A DNA stretch of 64,000 nucleotides from Ga0077555 sp963746315 (GTDB lineage Bacteria; Pseudomonadota; Alphaproteobacteria; Rhizobiales; Hyphomicrobiaceae). Each line of letters starts with the position of its first letter. The stretch's first letter is position 1. The notes under the pieces are model-generated. The model did not search any database, was not told where the DNA came from, and saw nothing but the letters and a program-made list of their open reading frames with translations. Shown piece by piece: positions 16,936 to 25,796 of this stretch. The DNA lies in the NCBI GenBank assembly GCA_963746315.1, contig CAVVAR010000012.1:1612001-1676000 (forward strand), given 5' to 3'. Made by a program: the position numbers and the translations under genes.

Positions 16936-18102
16936 GTGCGGGTCGTATCGCGTATCATTGCCGTTTGCGCTGCAACTCTGGCGCTGGGTGGCGTCGCGCT
17001 GCCTGTAGCAACCTCGCAACCGGCCGTCGCTCAGGACGGCGATCAGATCCTCTCGCGCCATATCGGCGCCTCTCGTGGCCGCGCCGCCGAGCGACCGCGC
17101 CGCGAGGGCGACCAGGCGATCGTAGAAGGTTGGCCTCTCTACCGGACCGAGCGAGGACAGGCGGCGTTCAACACGGCCATGGCGACGCTCGCCGCGACCG
17201 AGGGGCGGGCGCCGGCCGCCGCGACATTCAAGAGCTGCCCTGATCTCGCCTGCGAGCTGTCGCTTCCGCGGATTGCCAGGGATGGCTGGCTTCCCGCCGG
17301 CCGCATCTGGACCTCCCCCACCGACTACGTCGTGGTCGCCCACAGCCCGCGCCCCGGCAGCTCCCGCTCGCAACGTCGTCACCGGGGGCGCTCCATGCGC
17401 TATTTCGTGTTCCACGAGTTCCACAACAGCTCGCGCAACACCGACCCCTACGACACCATCTCCTCGCATAGCGGCCAGGTCTTCGTGCCGTTCTACATGA
17501 GCAAGCAGGCAACCGATGCGCGCGGACGGCGCTTCGTCGTGATCGTGCAGGTGGCGCCCTACGACGTCGTCAGCGTGCACGCGACGAACTACGGCAGCGC
17601 CGGGCCAGGCGTCGAGGTCGCCGCCAATACCGACGACGATCTGCAGCCGCTGCAACTCCGTGCGGGCGTGTTGCTCGCGGCGATCGTGACCGCAGCGGCG
17701 CCGCAATTGCGGGTGGTCAATCATCGCGGCAGCGAAGGGCTTGCCCTGCTCGAGGCACACCGGGAGCGCATTGGGGCCGTGAGGTCGCGGCGATCGGGTG
17801 GAGCGCTGGCGCTTCCGTTCGTGCCGGCGCCCGGCGAGCGCATCGCCTCGGCCGGTGCGCGCCTCGCCGATCTCATCGCGCGGCCCGGCATGTCGCCTCG
17901 CCTGACCATCGCCGAGCGCAGCTTCGTACCCCGTCGCGCCCGCATGACCGCGCCCACCGAGCAGCTGGCCTCGGCCGAGCTGCCCCGCCTGATCGGCCCG
18001 ATCCAGCTCGCGCGTCGGCCCGTTCGCCAGGCGTTTCCAGCGCTGATCGAGCCGCCGAGCCAGGTCGGCTGGCCGGCCGCGGCCTTCGCGGGCCAGCGCT
18101 AG
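16936..18102 (+). CDS. Secreted protein of unknown function with HEFHN motif
   Basis: A 388-residue exported protein from a GTG start that gives a clean signal peptide (hydrophobic core AVCAATLALGGVALPVA, cleavage after AVAQ) and has GGGGGA upstream; an ATG 24 codons earlier is the alternative. The conserved-looking core is at residues about 155-245: RYFVFHEFHNSSRNTDPYD, SSHSGQVFVPFYM and VSVHATNYG. The His/Glu-rich HEFHN could bind metal, but it is not a standard HExxH protease motif. The C-terminal 130 residues are basic and Pro-rich. I do not recognise the family. It precedes lutB but on a separate, 83-base-spaced unit. Confidence 0.75.
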   Translation: MRVVSRIIAVCAATLALGGVALPVATSQPAVAQDGDQILSRHIGASRGRAAERPRREGDQAIVEGWPLYRTERGQAAFNTAMATLAATEGRAPAAATFKSCPDLACELSLPRIARDGWLPAGRIWTSPTDYVVVAHSPRPGSSRSQRRHRGRSMRYFVFHEFHNSSRNTDPYDTISSHSGQVFVPFYMSKQATDARGRRFVVIVQVAPYDVVSVHATNYGSAGPGVEVAANTDDDLQPLQLRAGVLLAAIVTAAAPQLRVVNHRGSEGLALLEAHRERIGAVRSRRSGGALALPFVPAPGERIASAGARLADLIARPGMSPRLTIAERSFVPRRARMTAPTEQLASAELPRLIGPIQLARRPVRQAFPALIEPPSQVGWPAAAFAGQR

Positions 18103-18185
18103 GTCGCGCTCCAGGCCCGCACCCCCTCGCGCTACGCTCCGGTTCGCCCTAAGAAGAGGGCAGACAAAAGGAGCCGGGTTCGCGC

Positions 18186-19614
18186 ATGGACGTCACCGCT
18201 CACGCTTTCAAGTCCAACGTCAAGGCCGCGTTGAAGGACATGCAACTGCAGCGCGCGCTGTCGGGCCTGCCGACGGGGCTCGTCGCGCAGCGCACCGCCG
18301 CCAAGGAGAAGCTGCCCGAGTTCGAGGCGCTGCGCGACGTCGGCCGCGACATCAAGAACCACACGCTGGCCCACCTCGACCTCTACCTCGAGGCCTGGGA
18401 GAAGAAGGCGACTGCCGCCGGGGCCAAGGTGCACTGGGCGCCAACCGCCGCCGATGCGCGCGAGATCGTGGCCGGCATCTGTCGCGACGTCGAACGCGCG
18501 CCTCGTCACCAAGGGCAAGTCGATGGTCTCCGAGGAGATCGCGCTCAACGCCCACCTCGAGGCGCAGGGCCTGGAGGTCGTCGAGACCGATCTCGGTGAG
18601 TACCTCGTGCAGATCCGCCACGAGACGCCGAGCCACATCATCGCGCCGGCGATCCACCTGACCGAGGCGCAGATCGAGGCCGACTTCCGCCGCCAGCACA
18701 CGCATCTGCCGAAGGACCGGCCCCTGGACGAGCCGGTCAAGATCGTCAGCGAGGCTCGGGAGATCCTGCGCGAGAAATTCATCGCGGCCGATGTCGGCAT
18801 CACGGGCGCCAACTTCCTGATCGCCGAGACGGGGTCCTCGATCATCGTGACGAACGAGGGCAATGGCGACCTCACGCAGTCGCTCGCCAAAGTCCACGTC
18901 GTCGTCACGTCGATCGACAAGGTGGTGCCGACGCTCGAGGACGCGGCAACCCTGTTGCGGTTGCTGGCCCGCTCGGCGACGGGCCAGGAATTTTCGGTCT
19001 ACACGACCTTCTCGACTGGCCCGCGCCGACCGGAGGACGCCGACGGCCCGGAGGAGTACCATGTCGTGGTGCTCGACAACGGCCGCTCGGCGCTGCTCGA
19101 TACGCCGTTCCGCGAGGTGCTACGTTGCATCCGGTGCGGCGCCTGCATGAACCATTGCCCGGTCTACGGCGCCGTCGGCGGACACGCCTATGGCTGGGTC
19201 TATCCAGGCCCGATCGGAGCGGTGCTCAATCCGGCGCTGATCGGTCTCGACGAGGCCTCCCACCTGCCGAACGCCTCGACCTTCTGCGGGCGCTGCGAGA
19301 GCGTGTGCCCGGTGAAAATCCCGCTGCCCGGCCTGATGCGGGAATGGCGACAGCGGGAGTTTGCAGCAGGTAGCGGCACGGCAATGGCGCGCGCGGCGCT
19401 CAAGGCCTGGAGCTATTTCGCGCGCCGCCCGCGGCTCTACCATCTCGCTACGCGCCTCGGCATTGCGTCGCTCTCCGCGATGGGGCGGTCCCGCGGCGCC
19501 TTCCGAAGCCTGCCGTTCGCGGGTGAATGGACGCGGCACCGCGATCTCGCCGCACCACAAGGGCGCACGTTCCAGCAGCTCTGGGCCGAGCACAAGCAAG
19601 GAGTGCCGAGATGA
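18186..19614 (+). pseudogene. lutB: LutB-type iron-sulfur lactate oxidation subunit, one-base frameshift
   Basis: Member of the LutB family, the ferredoxin-like subunit of the LutABC L-lactate dehydrogenase system. Residues from MDVTAHAFKSNVKAALKD to GICRDV run in one frame. A surplus G at about 18492 follows; without it the text continues NARLVTKGKSMVSEEIALN, the family sequence, to a full length of 475 residues. Two 4Fe-4S motifs are intact downstream: CIRCGACMNHCPVY and CGRCESVCPVKIPL. The stop overlaps the lutC start (ATGA). No lutA is adjacent; a secreted unknown lies upstream instead. It is an assembly error or a fresh mutation. Confidence 0.85.
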
Positions 19615-20300
19615 GCGATCCAGGTGCGCAGACACGTCGCGAGAAGGTGCTCGGCTCCATCAGGACACGGCTCGGCGGCGGCGGTGCGGGTGGCGGCCGA
19701 AGCGCCACGGTCACGGCACGCCTCGCAGACCAACCGCCGCATCTCGTCCCCGAGAGGGCACGCCAGGATGCGGCGGGACTAAAGGCGCTGTTCGCCGCGC
19801 AACTGCGTGCGGGGAATGCGACCGTGCTCGGAGCAGCCAGCGACGCGGAGCTCCCGAGCGTGATCGCAACCTACCTCCGGAGCCAGAACTTGCCGATGGG
19901 GCTGCGCGCGGGTGGGGATGCGCGCTTTACCGCCATCGACTGGTCGTCGGAGCCCTCGATCTCGATCGCCAGAGGACCTGCAGAGCCGTCCGACGAGGTG
20001 GGCCTCACGCATGCGCTCGCCGGCGTGGCCGAGACGGGAACGCTGGTGCTGGCATCGGGCACAGAGAATCCCGTGACGGTGACCTTTCTCCCCGAGACGA
20101 GCATCATCGTCGTCCGCGCGTCGGACCTGATCGGTCCCTACGAGGAGGCGTTCGACAGGGTTCGCGCGCGTTACGGACGAGGGACGATGCCGCGGACGCT
20201 CAACCTCGTGTCGGGCCCGTCCCGGACAGCCGACGTCGGTGGTCGCCTCGTGACAGGAGCGCATGGTCCCCGCCGCTTGTGTGTGGTGATTGTCGGATGA
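19611..20300 (+). CDS. lutC: LutC/YkgG family lactate utilisation protein
   Basis: A 229-residue protein of the LutC (DUF162) family, third component of the LutABC lactate oxidation complex. It starts at MSDPGAQTRREKVL, seven bases after AAGGAG, and overlaps the lutB stop by four bases, so translation is coupled. Typical conserved points are the VGLTHALAGVAETGTLVL block, then the C-terminal SGPSRTADVGGRLVTGAHGP. No catalytic residues are known for the family. With lutB upstream it supports growth on lactate or a related 2-hydroxyacid. The missing LutA partner may be encoded elsewhere. Confidence 0.9.
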   Translation: MSDPGAQTRREKVLGSIRTRLGGGGAGGGRSATVTARLADQPPHLVPERARQDAAGLKALFAAQLRAGNATVLGAASDAELPSVIATYLRSQNLPMGLRAGGDARFTAIDWSSEPSISIARGPAEPSDEVGLTHALAGVAETGTLVLASGTENPVTVTFLPETSIIVVRASDLIGPYEEAFDRVRARYGRGTMPRTLNLVSGPSRTADVGGRLVTGAHGPRRLCVVIVG

Positions 20301-20385
20301 TGGATCAGGCCGGCTGGCCGTAGGCACGGTCGAGTAGACACCACGCCGGAAAGCCCCACGTCGGCGCGCTAAAGAGGCGGCAGCC

Positions 20386-20670
20386 TTATTTCTTTTTCTT
20401 CTGCAGGCAGATCTCGAGGCAGCGTTGGCGCTCCGCGTCGCAGCTGCGGCTGCCTTTCGTCGCGACCCTGCACAAGTCGTGTTGCGCCTGGCACTGGCTG
20501 ACGCAACTGGCATTCCCTGCGACTGCAATACCTGGCGTGGCTTGTATCGGGGTCGTGGCGAGCGGCATCGGCGTCAAGGGCTCACGCGGCTCTGCCTTGG
20601 TCAGCCCACCGCCCGACGAAAGTCCGACGAGTGTCGCCAGAATCAGACCGAACAAATTGCGCCGCGACAC
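20386..20670 (-). CDS. Small secreted Cys-rich protein
   Basis: A 94-residue protein from a GTG start with GGGGAGG upstream. Residues 1-26 are a signal peptide (LFGLILATLVGLSSG, then TKAEP). The mature part contains five cysteines in the C-terminal 40 residues, arranged CVSQCQAQHDLC...SCDAERQRCLEICL, with CxxxC spacings suggestive of a small helical hairpin held by disulfides. It ends in a Lys run. I do not recognise a family. Codon bias and signal peptide favour a real gene. It converges on lutC. Confidence 0.65.
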   Translation of the reverse strand: MSRRNLFGLILATLVGLSSGGGLTKAEPREPLTPMPLATTPIQATPGIAVAGNASCVSQCQAQHDLCRVATKGSRSCDAERQRCLEICLQKKKK

Positions 20671-20933
20671 CTCGCGCCCTCCCCTTCTTGTCCCGCGACC
20701 AGACGACCGTGTCTGTACGCCCCGCTCGCCGTGAGCTCGATGCTCCGAACCCGGCGTCGACGATCAGCCGTCGAGGTCGATGTCCGGATCGGCGGCTCGC
20801 CCGCCCCCACCCATTGGCCCACACAGAATACAAGTAGCGGATAGGAGCCGACGTATGAACGCAAGCTGAACCTTCAAGGTCGCAACGTTCAGCAAATGAC
20901 GTTGCAGTTGCTTGTGTGGCCGATTTGGCGGGG

Positions 20934-21008
20934 TGGTGGGCGGTGAGGGTTTCGAACCCCCGACATCCTCGGTGTAAACGAGGCGCTCTACCACTGAGCT
21001 AACCGCCC
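20934..21008 (-). tRNA. tRNA-Val (anticodon TAC)
   Basis: The minus strand reads GGGCGGTTAGCTCAGTGGTA, then the anticodon arm CCTCG-TTTACAC-CGAGG with anticodon TAC, a variable ATGTC, and the T-arm with GGTTCGAAACC. The 7-bp acceptor stem GGGCGGT / ACCGCCC is perfect, the discriminator is A and a CCA end is encoded. At 75 nt with CCA it is complete. TAC decodes GUA and, with modification, other Val codons. Confidence 0.97.
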
Positions 21009-21176
21009 GCTTCCGGACGCTTTAGGGCGGCGGCGGCGATCTGTAAAGGCAGTCTGTTGAGGTCGCCCACGTCGCGCAGGATGCAGTGAGCGCCTTTCCA
21101 GGGAACGGCATCCGACGAGGTCGCGTTGCCCCCTTTTGGGCCTCCCTCGGCCCTGGACATGGAGCGAGCGACGATC

Positions 21177-21440
21177 ATGGCACCGAAAAAGGCGACACGC
21201 GCGCCGGACGCGCACGACGTGACCGAGACGGATATCGCCCAGGAGAAAATGGGCAAGAACGCCTTGCAGGGCGACGACCAGGCCAGTGTTCGAAACCAGC
21301 GCAAGGCCGTTCCGGGCGTCCGGAAAGAAGCTGACGGCTTCATCGAGACCGCCGAGAAGACCGACAAGGACGTCCGGGCGCGACGCGACCTTGGAAAGGG
21401 CGCGAGGTCGGCGGATGGCGCTGACAGCGACAGCGACTAA
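21177..21440 (+). CDS. Small hydrophilic protein of unknown function
   Basis: An 87-residue, highly charged, low-hydrophobicity protein starting MAPKKATRAPDAHDV, with a second possible ATG six codons upstream; GGAG lies about 12 bases before the chosen start. It has no Cys, Trp or Tyr and ends in an Asp/Ser tail (DGADSDSD), so it is probably largely disordered. The middle part (EKMGKNALQGDDQASVRNQRKAV) looks like an amphipathic helix. Similar short, charged proteins are common in Hyphomicrobiales. Its stop overlaps the convergent uracil-DNA glycosylase gene by four bases. Function unknown. Confidence 0.65.
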   Translation: MAPKKATRAPDAHDVTETDIAQEKMGKNALQGDDQASVRNQRKAVPGVRKEADGFIETAEKTDKDVRARRDLGKGARSADGADSDSD

Positions 21441-22150
21441 GTGTGGCCGGAGCGCCCATCCAGAAGGAGGCGCACCTCGGCGCGAAGGCGAGGCAGCACA
21501 TCGCGCCCGAACCACGGATTGGCCTTGATCCAGTGGTTGTTGCGCCACGAGGGATGCGGCAGCGGAAAGAGGCGCGGTCGGGTCTCGGGCGGCAGCACGT
21601 CGCTTCCTCGGCGAACGACCTCGGAGACGGGACCGCAAAGCGTCTTCGGCAGGTGCCAACGGTGGGCATAGAGCCCGACCAGCAACACCAGCTGGATCTG
21701 CGGTAGTGACGCGAACAGACGGTCACGCCAGAGCGGAGCGCACTCGCGCCGGGGGGGCAGGTCACCGCCCGCGGCATCGAGGCCCGGAAAGCAGAAGCCC
21801 ATTGGAATGATGGCGATGCGGGAAGCGTCGTAGAACTCGTCCGCAGTGACACCCATCCAGTCTCTCAGCCGGTCGCCGGACGGATCGGTGAATGGGACGC
21901 CCGATTGGTGCACCCGTGTGCCCGGTGCCTGACCGGCGACAGCAATATGCGCCGTGGGACTGACGCGAAGCACCGGCCTCGGCTCGTGCGGAAGCGGCTT
22001 TCCAGATGGGCTGTCGATACACTTCCGGCAGGCGCGGATCGCGGCCACGACGTCGTCGAGTGAAGGCTCGCGACATGATGCCCTGTCGGCGGCCTGCTGC
22101 GCCTTCGCCCCGCGCGCGACTGCCGGACGGGCGCTAGACCTCGACGACAA
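21437..22150 (-). CDS. Uracil-DNA glycosylase family protein
   Basis: A 237-residue member of the uracil-DNA glycosylase superfamily, which excises uracil or related lesions from DNA. The N-terminal motif is VAGQAPGTRVHQSGVPFTD, with GQAPG as the active-site loop, and the C-terminal motif is LPHPSWRNNHW (family HPSxRN). A pair of Cys in RACRKCIDS near residue 43 resembles the first half of the iron-sulfur site of UDG families 4/5, but the other two ligands are not obvious. The start is a TTG with GAGGACGG upstream, inside the end of the MBL gene, giving a 17-base overlap and likely translational coupling. Confidence 0.85.
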   Translation of the reverse strand: MSSRSSARPAVARGAKAQQAADRASCREPSLDDVVAAIRACRKCIDSPSGKPLPHEPRPVLRVSPTAHIAVAGQAPGTRVHQSGVPFTDPSGDRLRDWMGVTADEFYDASRIAIIPMGFCFPGLDAAGGDLPPRRECAPLWRDRLFASLPQIQLVLLVGLYAHRWHLPKTLCGPVSEVVRRGSDVLPPETRPRLFPLPHPSWRNNHWIKANPWFGRDVLPRLRAEVRLLLDGRSGHT

Positions 22151-22877
22151 GGCCGTCCTCTGCCAGCACGATCCCGGGTCCCGCAGCCTTCTGCCGGTTG
22201 GCCAGCATGTTGGCGTTCATGTGGGTCAGCATGACCTGGCGCGCGCCGATGCGCCCGAGATTGGCCGAGATCGTCTCCCAGCTCATATGGTAGCGCACCG
22301 GTCCTTCGTAGGCGTAGCATTCCATGATGTAGAGGTCGGCCCCGCGTCCGCAGTCGACCAGCGGCTCGACCCACTCGGTGTCGCCCGTGAACGCCAGCGT
22401 CTTGGTCCCGAAATCCAGGCGCAACGCGTGCGACGGTGCCCCGGACGGGTGGCTGACCTCGTAGGCCGTGATCCCGGCTCCCGCGAGGTGCACGGGAGCG
22501 CCGGCGGTCATCTCGACGAAGCGCAACTCGAACCGCCGCGCAACTTTCGTCGAGCCGGCGAACAGCGCCTCCGCCGCCGCGACGAAGCGCGCCTCGATCC
22601 CGACCGGACCTGCGACAGTGAGCGGCACGGTCCGCTTCGCCACGTGCTGCGCGTGCAGCAGCCACCAGACGAGGCCCGCGAAATGATCGCCGTGCAAGTG
22701 CGAGATCACGATGGTCGCGATGCCGTTGGCGTCGATCCCCAGGCGATTGAGTCCGATGATCGACGTCGCTCCGCAGTCGAGCAGAAGACGCTCCTCCCCG
22801 GTATCGAGGTGATAGCAGGTCTGCAGACGTCCGCCCGAGCCGAAGGCATCTCCACAACCGACGACGGTAAGTTTCAT
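22134..22877 (-). CDS. MBL-fold metallo-hydrolase (RNase Z-like)
   Basis: A 247-residue metallo-beta-lactamase-fold hydrolase. The first metal motif is ISHLHGDHFAGL (HxHxDH), followed by EVSHPSG, the bridging Asp in AFTGDTEW and the final His in MLTHMNANM. The compact form without extra domains resembles the RNase Z/phosphodiesterase branch, but the exosite of true tRNase Z is absent, so a small-molecule or nucleotide phosphodiester substrate is possible. The ATG start was chosen because AGGAGG lies five bases before it; the GTG two codons earlier overlaps that site. It is co-transcribed with the downstream DNA glycosylase gene. Confidence 0.88.
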   Translation of the reverse strand: MKLTVVGCGDAFGSGGRLQTCYHLDTGEERLLLDCGATSIIGLNRLGIDANGIATIVISHLHGDHFAGLVWWLLHAQHVAKRTVPLTVAGPVGIEARFVAAAEALFAGSTKVARRFELRFVEMTAGAPVHLAGAGITAYEVSHPSGAPSHALRLDFGTKTLAFTGDTEWVEPLVDCGRGADLYIMECYAYEGPVRYHMSWETISANLGRIGARQVMLTHMNANMLANRQKAAGPGIVLAEDGLVVEV

Positions 22878-22921
22878 GCCCACCTCCTGGCTGGACGTCC
22901 GAGCGCGCTTTCCCCGCCGGC

Positions 22922-23533
22922 TCAGGCCTTGGCGCTGGGCCGGGCCGAGACTTCGGCGTGCCAGCGCTTGACGTTGGTGAACTCGTCGGGAACGGCGATC
23001 CGGGCCGGCCTCATGAAGTCGACCGAGACCAGCGCCGTGACATCGGCCACCGTATAGGCATCGCCAGCCACGAAGGCATTGCCGGCAAGCTCCTTGTCGA
23101 GCATGGCGAGGACGTCGAGTGCCTTCTGCTTGTTGGCCTCACCCCACTCCTTGACCTGCGGCACCTCGAGATGCGCCATCGCCGGATGGGTGTGACGGAA
23201 GGCCTGCGATACGTGCGTGAGCAACCCGAGCTCCATTCGCCGGTTCCACATCTCGACGTTGGCCCGTCCGATCGCCGAATGACCGAACAGCGCCGGCTCC
23301 GGCTTGATCTCCTCGAAGTAGCGGCAGATCGCCATCGTCTCCGAGATCGTCGTGCCGTCATCCAGGACCAGAATGGGCACTCGTTGCATCGGGTTGATCT
23401 GGGTCATCTCAGGCGTCTTGAGGGCTCCCTTCATCAGGTCGATCTCCTCGAAGGCGACCGTAATGCCCTTCTCTGCGAGAAAGATGCGCACGCGCCGCGG
23501 ATTGGGGGCCTGCCGGGTTTCGATGATTTTCAT
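22922..23533 (-). CDS. Glutathione S-transferase family protein
   Basis: A 203-residue soluble GST. The N-terminal thioredoxin-like domain shows PNPRRVRIFLAEKGI, the cis-Pro motif QRVPILVLDDG and the glutathione gamma-Glu-binding ISETMAICRYFEE. The all-helical C-terminal domain ends with the N-capping box VAGDAYTVADVTAL, where Asp is conserved. The residue at the catalytic position is in the APNPRR loop, as in beta/theta-like bacterial GSTs, so the activity type cannot be fixed. It lies 44 bases upstream of the MBL hydrolase gene on the same strand and may share its transcript. Confidence 0.9.
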   Translation of the reverse strand: MKIIETRQAPNPRRVRIFLAEKGITVAFEEIDLMKGALKTPEMTQINPMQRVPILVLDDGTTISETMAICRYFEEIKPEPALFGHSAIGRANVEMWNRRMELGLLTHVSQAFRHTHPAMAHLEVPQVKEWGEANKQKALDVLAMLDKELAGNAFVAGDAYTVADVTALVSVDFMRPARIAVPDEFTNVKRWHAEVSARPSAKA

Positions 23534-23646
23534 GGGAGCCTACTCCGGGATCGGTCTGGTAGCGCCGGCTTGCCGCGGCCACGCGGCGGTCTGGCGCGGC
23601 AACGACGGTAGAGAACGGGGCGTGGCCATGCAAGCGACCCCCGCCG

Positions 23647-25399
23647 ATGTGCGAGGCGACCGCTAACCCGAAATTAGCGAGTTCTCGACATAGTGCGGAT
23701 GGGTCGGGCGGAAGTTGTGCCGGAACGGGGTCGGCGAGGCTCGGGTCCTCCGGGGCATCAGCCTTGGGAGACTTTGGGGTCGCACGCTTGAAGACGGCCG
23801 GGTCCATACGCGAGCGTCGAGACGTCCGCATCAGCGCGACGGACGATGCAGAGCGGCCTGCCCAAGGACGGGCGCCGCTGAGCGAGATTCGCGCGCGTCT
23901 CGTCGAGCGGTCCGACGTCCGCCCCGAGTTCCAGTACGAGCTCATCTCGATGTTCGTGCGAAACGAGCTGGGGGCAATCGCCACCATCCAGCTGCTCGCC
24001 GTCATTTTCTCACTCGCCTCCATGTTCTGGGCACCGGTCGGAGAGGCGATCGCGTGGCTCCTTCTGGTCATCTTCTCCAAGGTCGCCCTGCTCGAGCTTT
24101 GCCGCCGCTTCGTGGCGACGCCACGTGCCGAAATCGATATCAAGGTCTGGCGGCGTCGCCTGATCCTGGCCGAGCTGATCGGCGGGCTGGTCTGGGCGGG
24201 ATTCGCGCTCGTCGGCCGGGGGACGCTCGATACGGCCAGCCATGTGTTCATTTTCGCGTCGCTCATCGTCGTGCTCGCCATCCGCATGACGTTCGCCTCG
24301 ACCGTGATGCCGATCCTCTATGTCGGCACCATCCCGATGACGATCGCGGTCGTCGTCCGCCTCATCGCGCTCGGCCATCCGTTCTATTGGGCCATGGCCT
24401 CGATGGCCGTCGGTGTTCACGTCTACTTCGTGTTCCTGGCGAAGGGCCTCAACTCGACGGCGCTGGCCATGCTCGAGTTTCGCGCCGAGAAGGACGCGCT
24501 GATCGGCGAGCTGGAGAAGGAAAAGACCATATCGGACGAAGGCCGCCGCCGGGCCGAGGCCGCCAACATCGCAAAATCGCGCTTTCTCGCCACCATGAGC
24601 CATGAGCTGCGCACGCCGCTCAATGCCATTCTGGGGTTTTCCGAGGTGATGAAGGCCGAGATCCTCGGGCCCATGCAGAACCAAACCTACAAGGAGTACG
24701 CCGGCAACATCCACGACAGCGGGCGGCATCTCCTGCATTTGATCAACGAGATCCTCGATCTCTCGCGTATCGAGGCCGGGCGCTACGAGCTGAACGAGGA
24801 GGCGGCCCGGTTGACCGACATTGCCGAGGATTGCCATCGGCTGCTGAAGTTGCGCGCGGAAAGCAAGGGCCTCACCATCGTTCTGGACTTCGACGATGGA
24901 CTTCCCCTGATCTGGGTCGACGAGCGCGCCGTCCGCCAGATCTGCCTCAACCTGCTCTCGAACGCTTTGAAGTTCACGCCCAAGGGCGGCACGATCACCA
25001 TTCGGGTGGCAAGAACGGCGTCCGGTGGGCAGCTGGTCTCAGTGAAGGACACCGGTCCCGGCATTCCCAAAGACGAGATCCCGAAGGTGCTGCAGGCCTT
25101 CGGGCAGGGGTCGCTCGCTCATCAGACCGCGGAAGGTGGAACCGGATTGGGGCTGCCTATCGTGCAGAATTCTAGTCGCCTTGCACGACGGCACCTTTGA
25201 GTTGATCTCAGAGCTGCGGAAGGGCACCGAGGCCAGGATAGAGTTGCCGCGCAAGCGTGTCTTGCAGGCTATGCCCCCCCTTCAGCCGCTGGGACGCGAA
25301 CGCCACGGCGCCCCGAGGGCCACACACAGCGATTCCGAAAGACCTCAGTCCCCCGACGATGGGATGCGCCGCCGACCCCGGCTCCGGGCCAGGGGCTGA
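23647..25399 (+). pseudogene. PleC/DivJ/PdhS-like sensor histidine kinase, one-base frameshift
   Basis: Membrane histidine kinase with a basic N-terminal region, six or seven helices at residues about 100-275, then HisKA and HATPase domains. The H-box is ATMSHELRTPLNAILGFSEV, followed by DSGRHLLHLINEILDLSRIE, a pattern typical of the PleC/DivJ/PdhS cell-cycle kinases. The N-box is NLLSNALKFTPKGG, then DTGPGIPKDE and GGTGLGLPIVQN. A surplus T at about 25171 shifts the frame at that point. Without it the text continues LVALHDGTFELISELRKGTE to a 583-residue protein. As written the product stops 11 residues later, but most kinase motifs are kept. Start uncertain. Confidence 0.8.
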
Positions 25400-25613
25400 G
25401 CCGAGGCTCATGCGATCACGGGCCGCTGCCAGCGAATTGACAGGCCGGTAATTGTTGCCAGGCGATGCACTGCCTAAATTATGCTCGACCGGATGGGTAA
25501 CACCATGCGGCGGCGGCAGGGCCATCGTTCATGGTGAAGCCAGCCGAGCTTGGACGCTACGCACGGAAAAAAATAGACCTGCTTGTTCAGCGCATTGCGA
25601 CGGATCGAGGCGG

Positions 25614-25796
25614 ATGGGCATCGAGACACCGTGCATCGGCATCTGCAACCTCGATCAGGCCTCGGGCTTGTGTCAGGGCTGCGGCCGAACGCTGGGTGAG
25701 ATCACGGGCTGGGCAGGCTTCACGGCCGCCGAACGGCGTCGGATCATGGCCGAGCTCGAAGGACGCCGGCAGAGCAGGACTGGAGTGGTCGGATGA
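25614..25796 (+). CDS. DUF1289 domain-containing protein
   Basis: A 60-residue protein made entirely of a DUF1289 domain: TPCIGICNLDQASGLCQGCG, then RTLGEITGWAGF and a helix with ERRRIMAELEGR. Four conserved Cys (CxxxC...CxxC) suggest a zinc or iron-sulfur site. The start MGIETPC follows GAGGCGG; the upstream in-frame stretch is unlike the family. The stop overlaps the next gene start (ATGA), so it is coupled to the first aspartic protease gene. The biochemical role of the family is unknown. Confidence 0.85.
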   Translation: MGIETPCIGICNLDQASGLCQGCGRTLGEITGWAGFTAAERRRIMAELEGRRQSRTGVVG

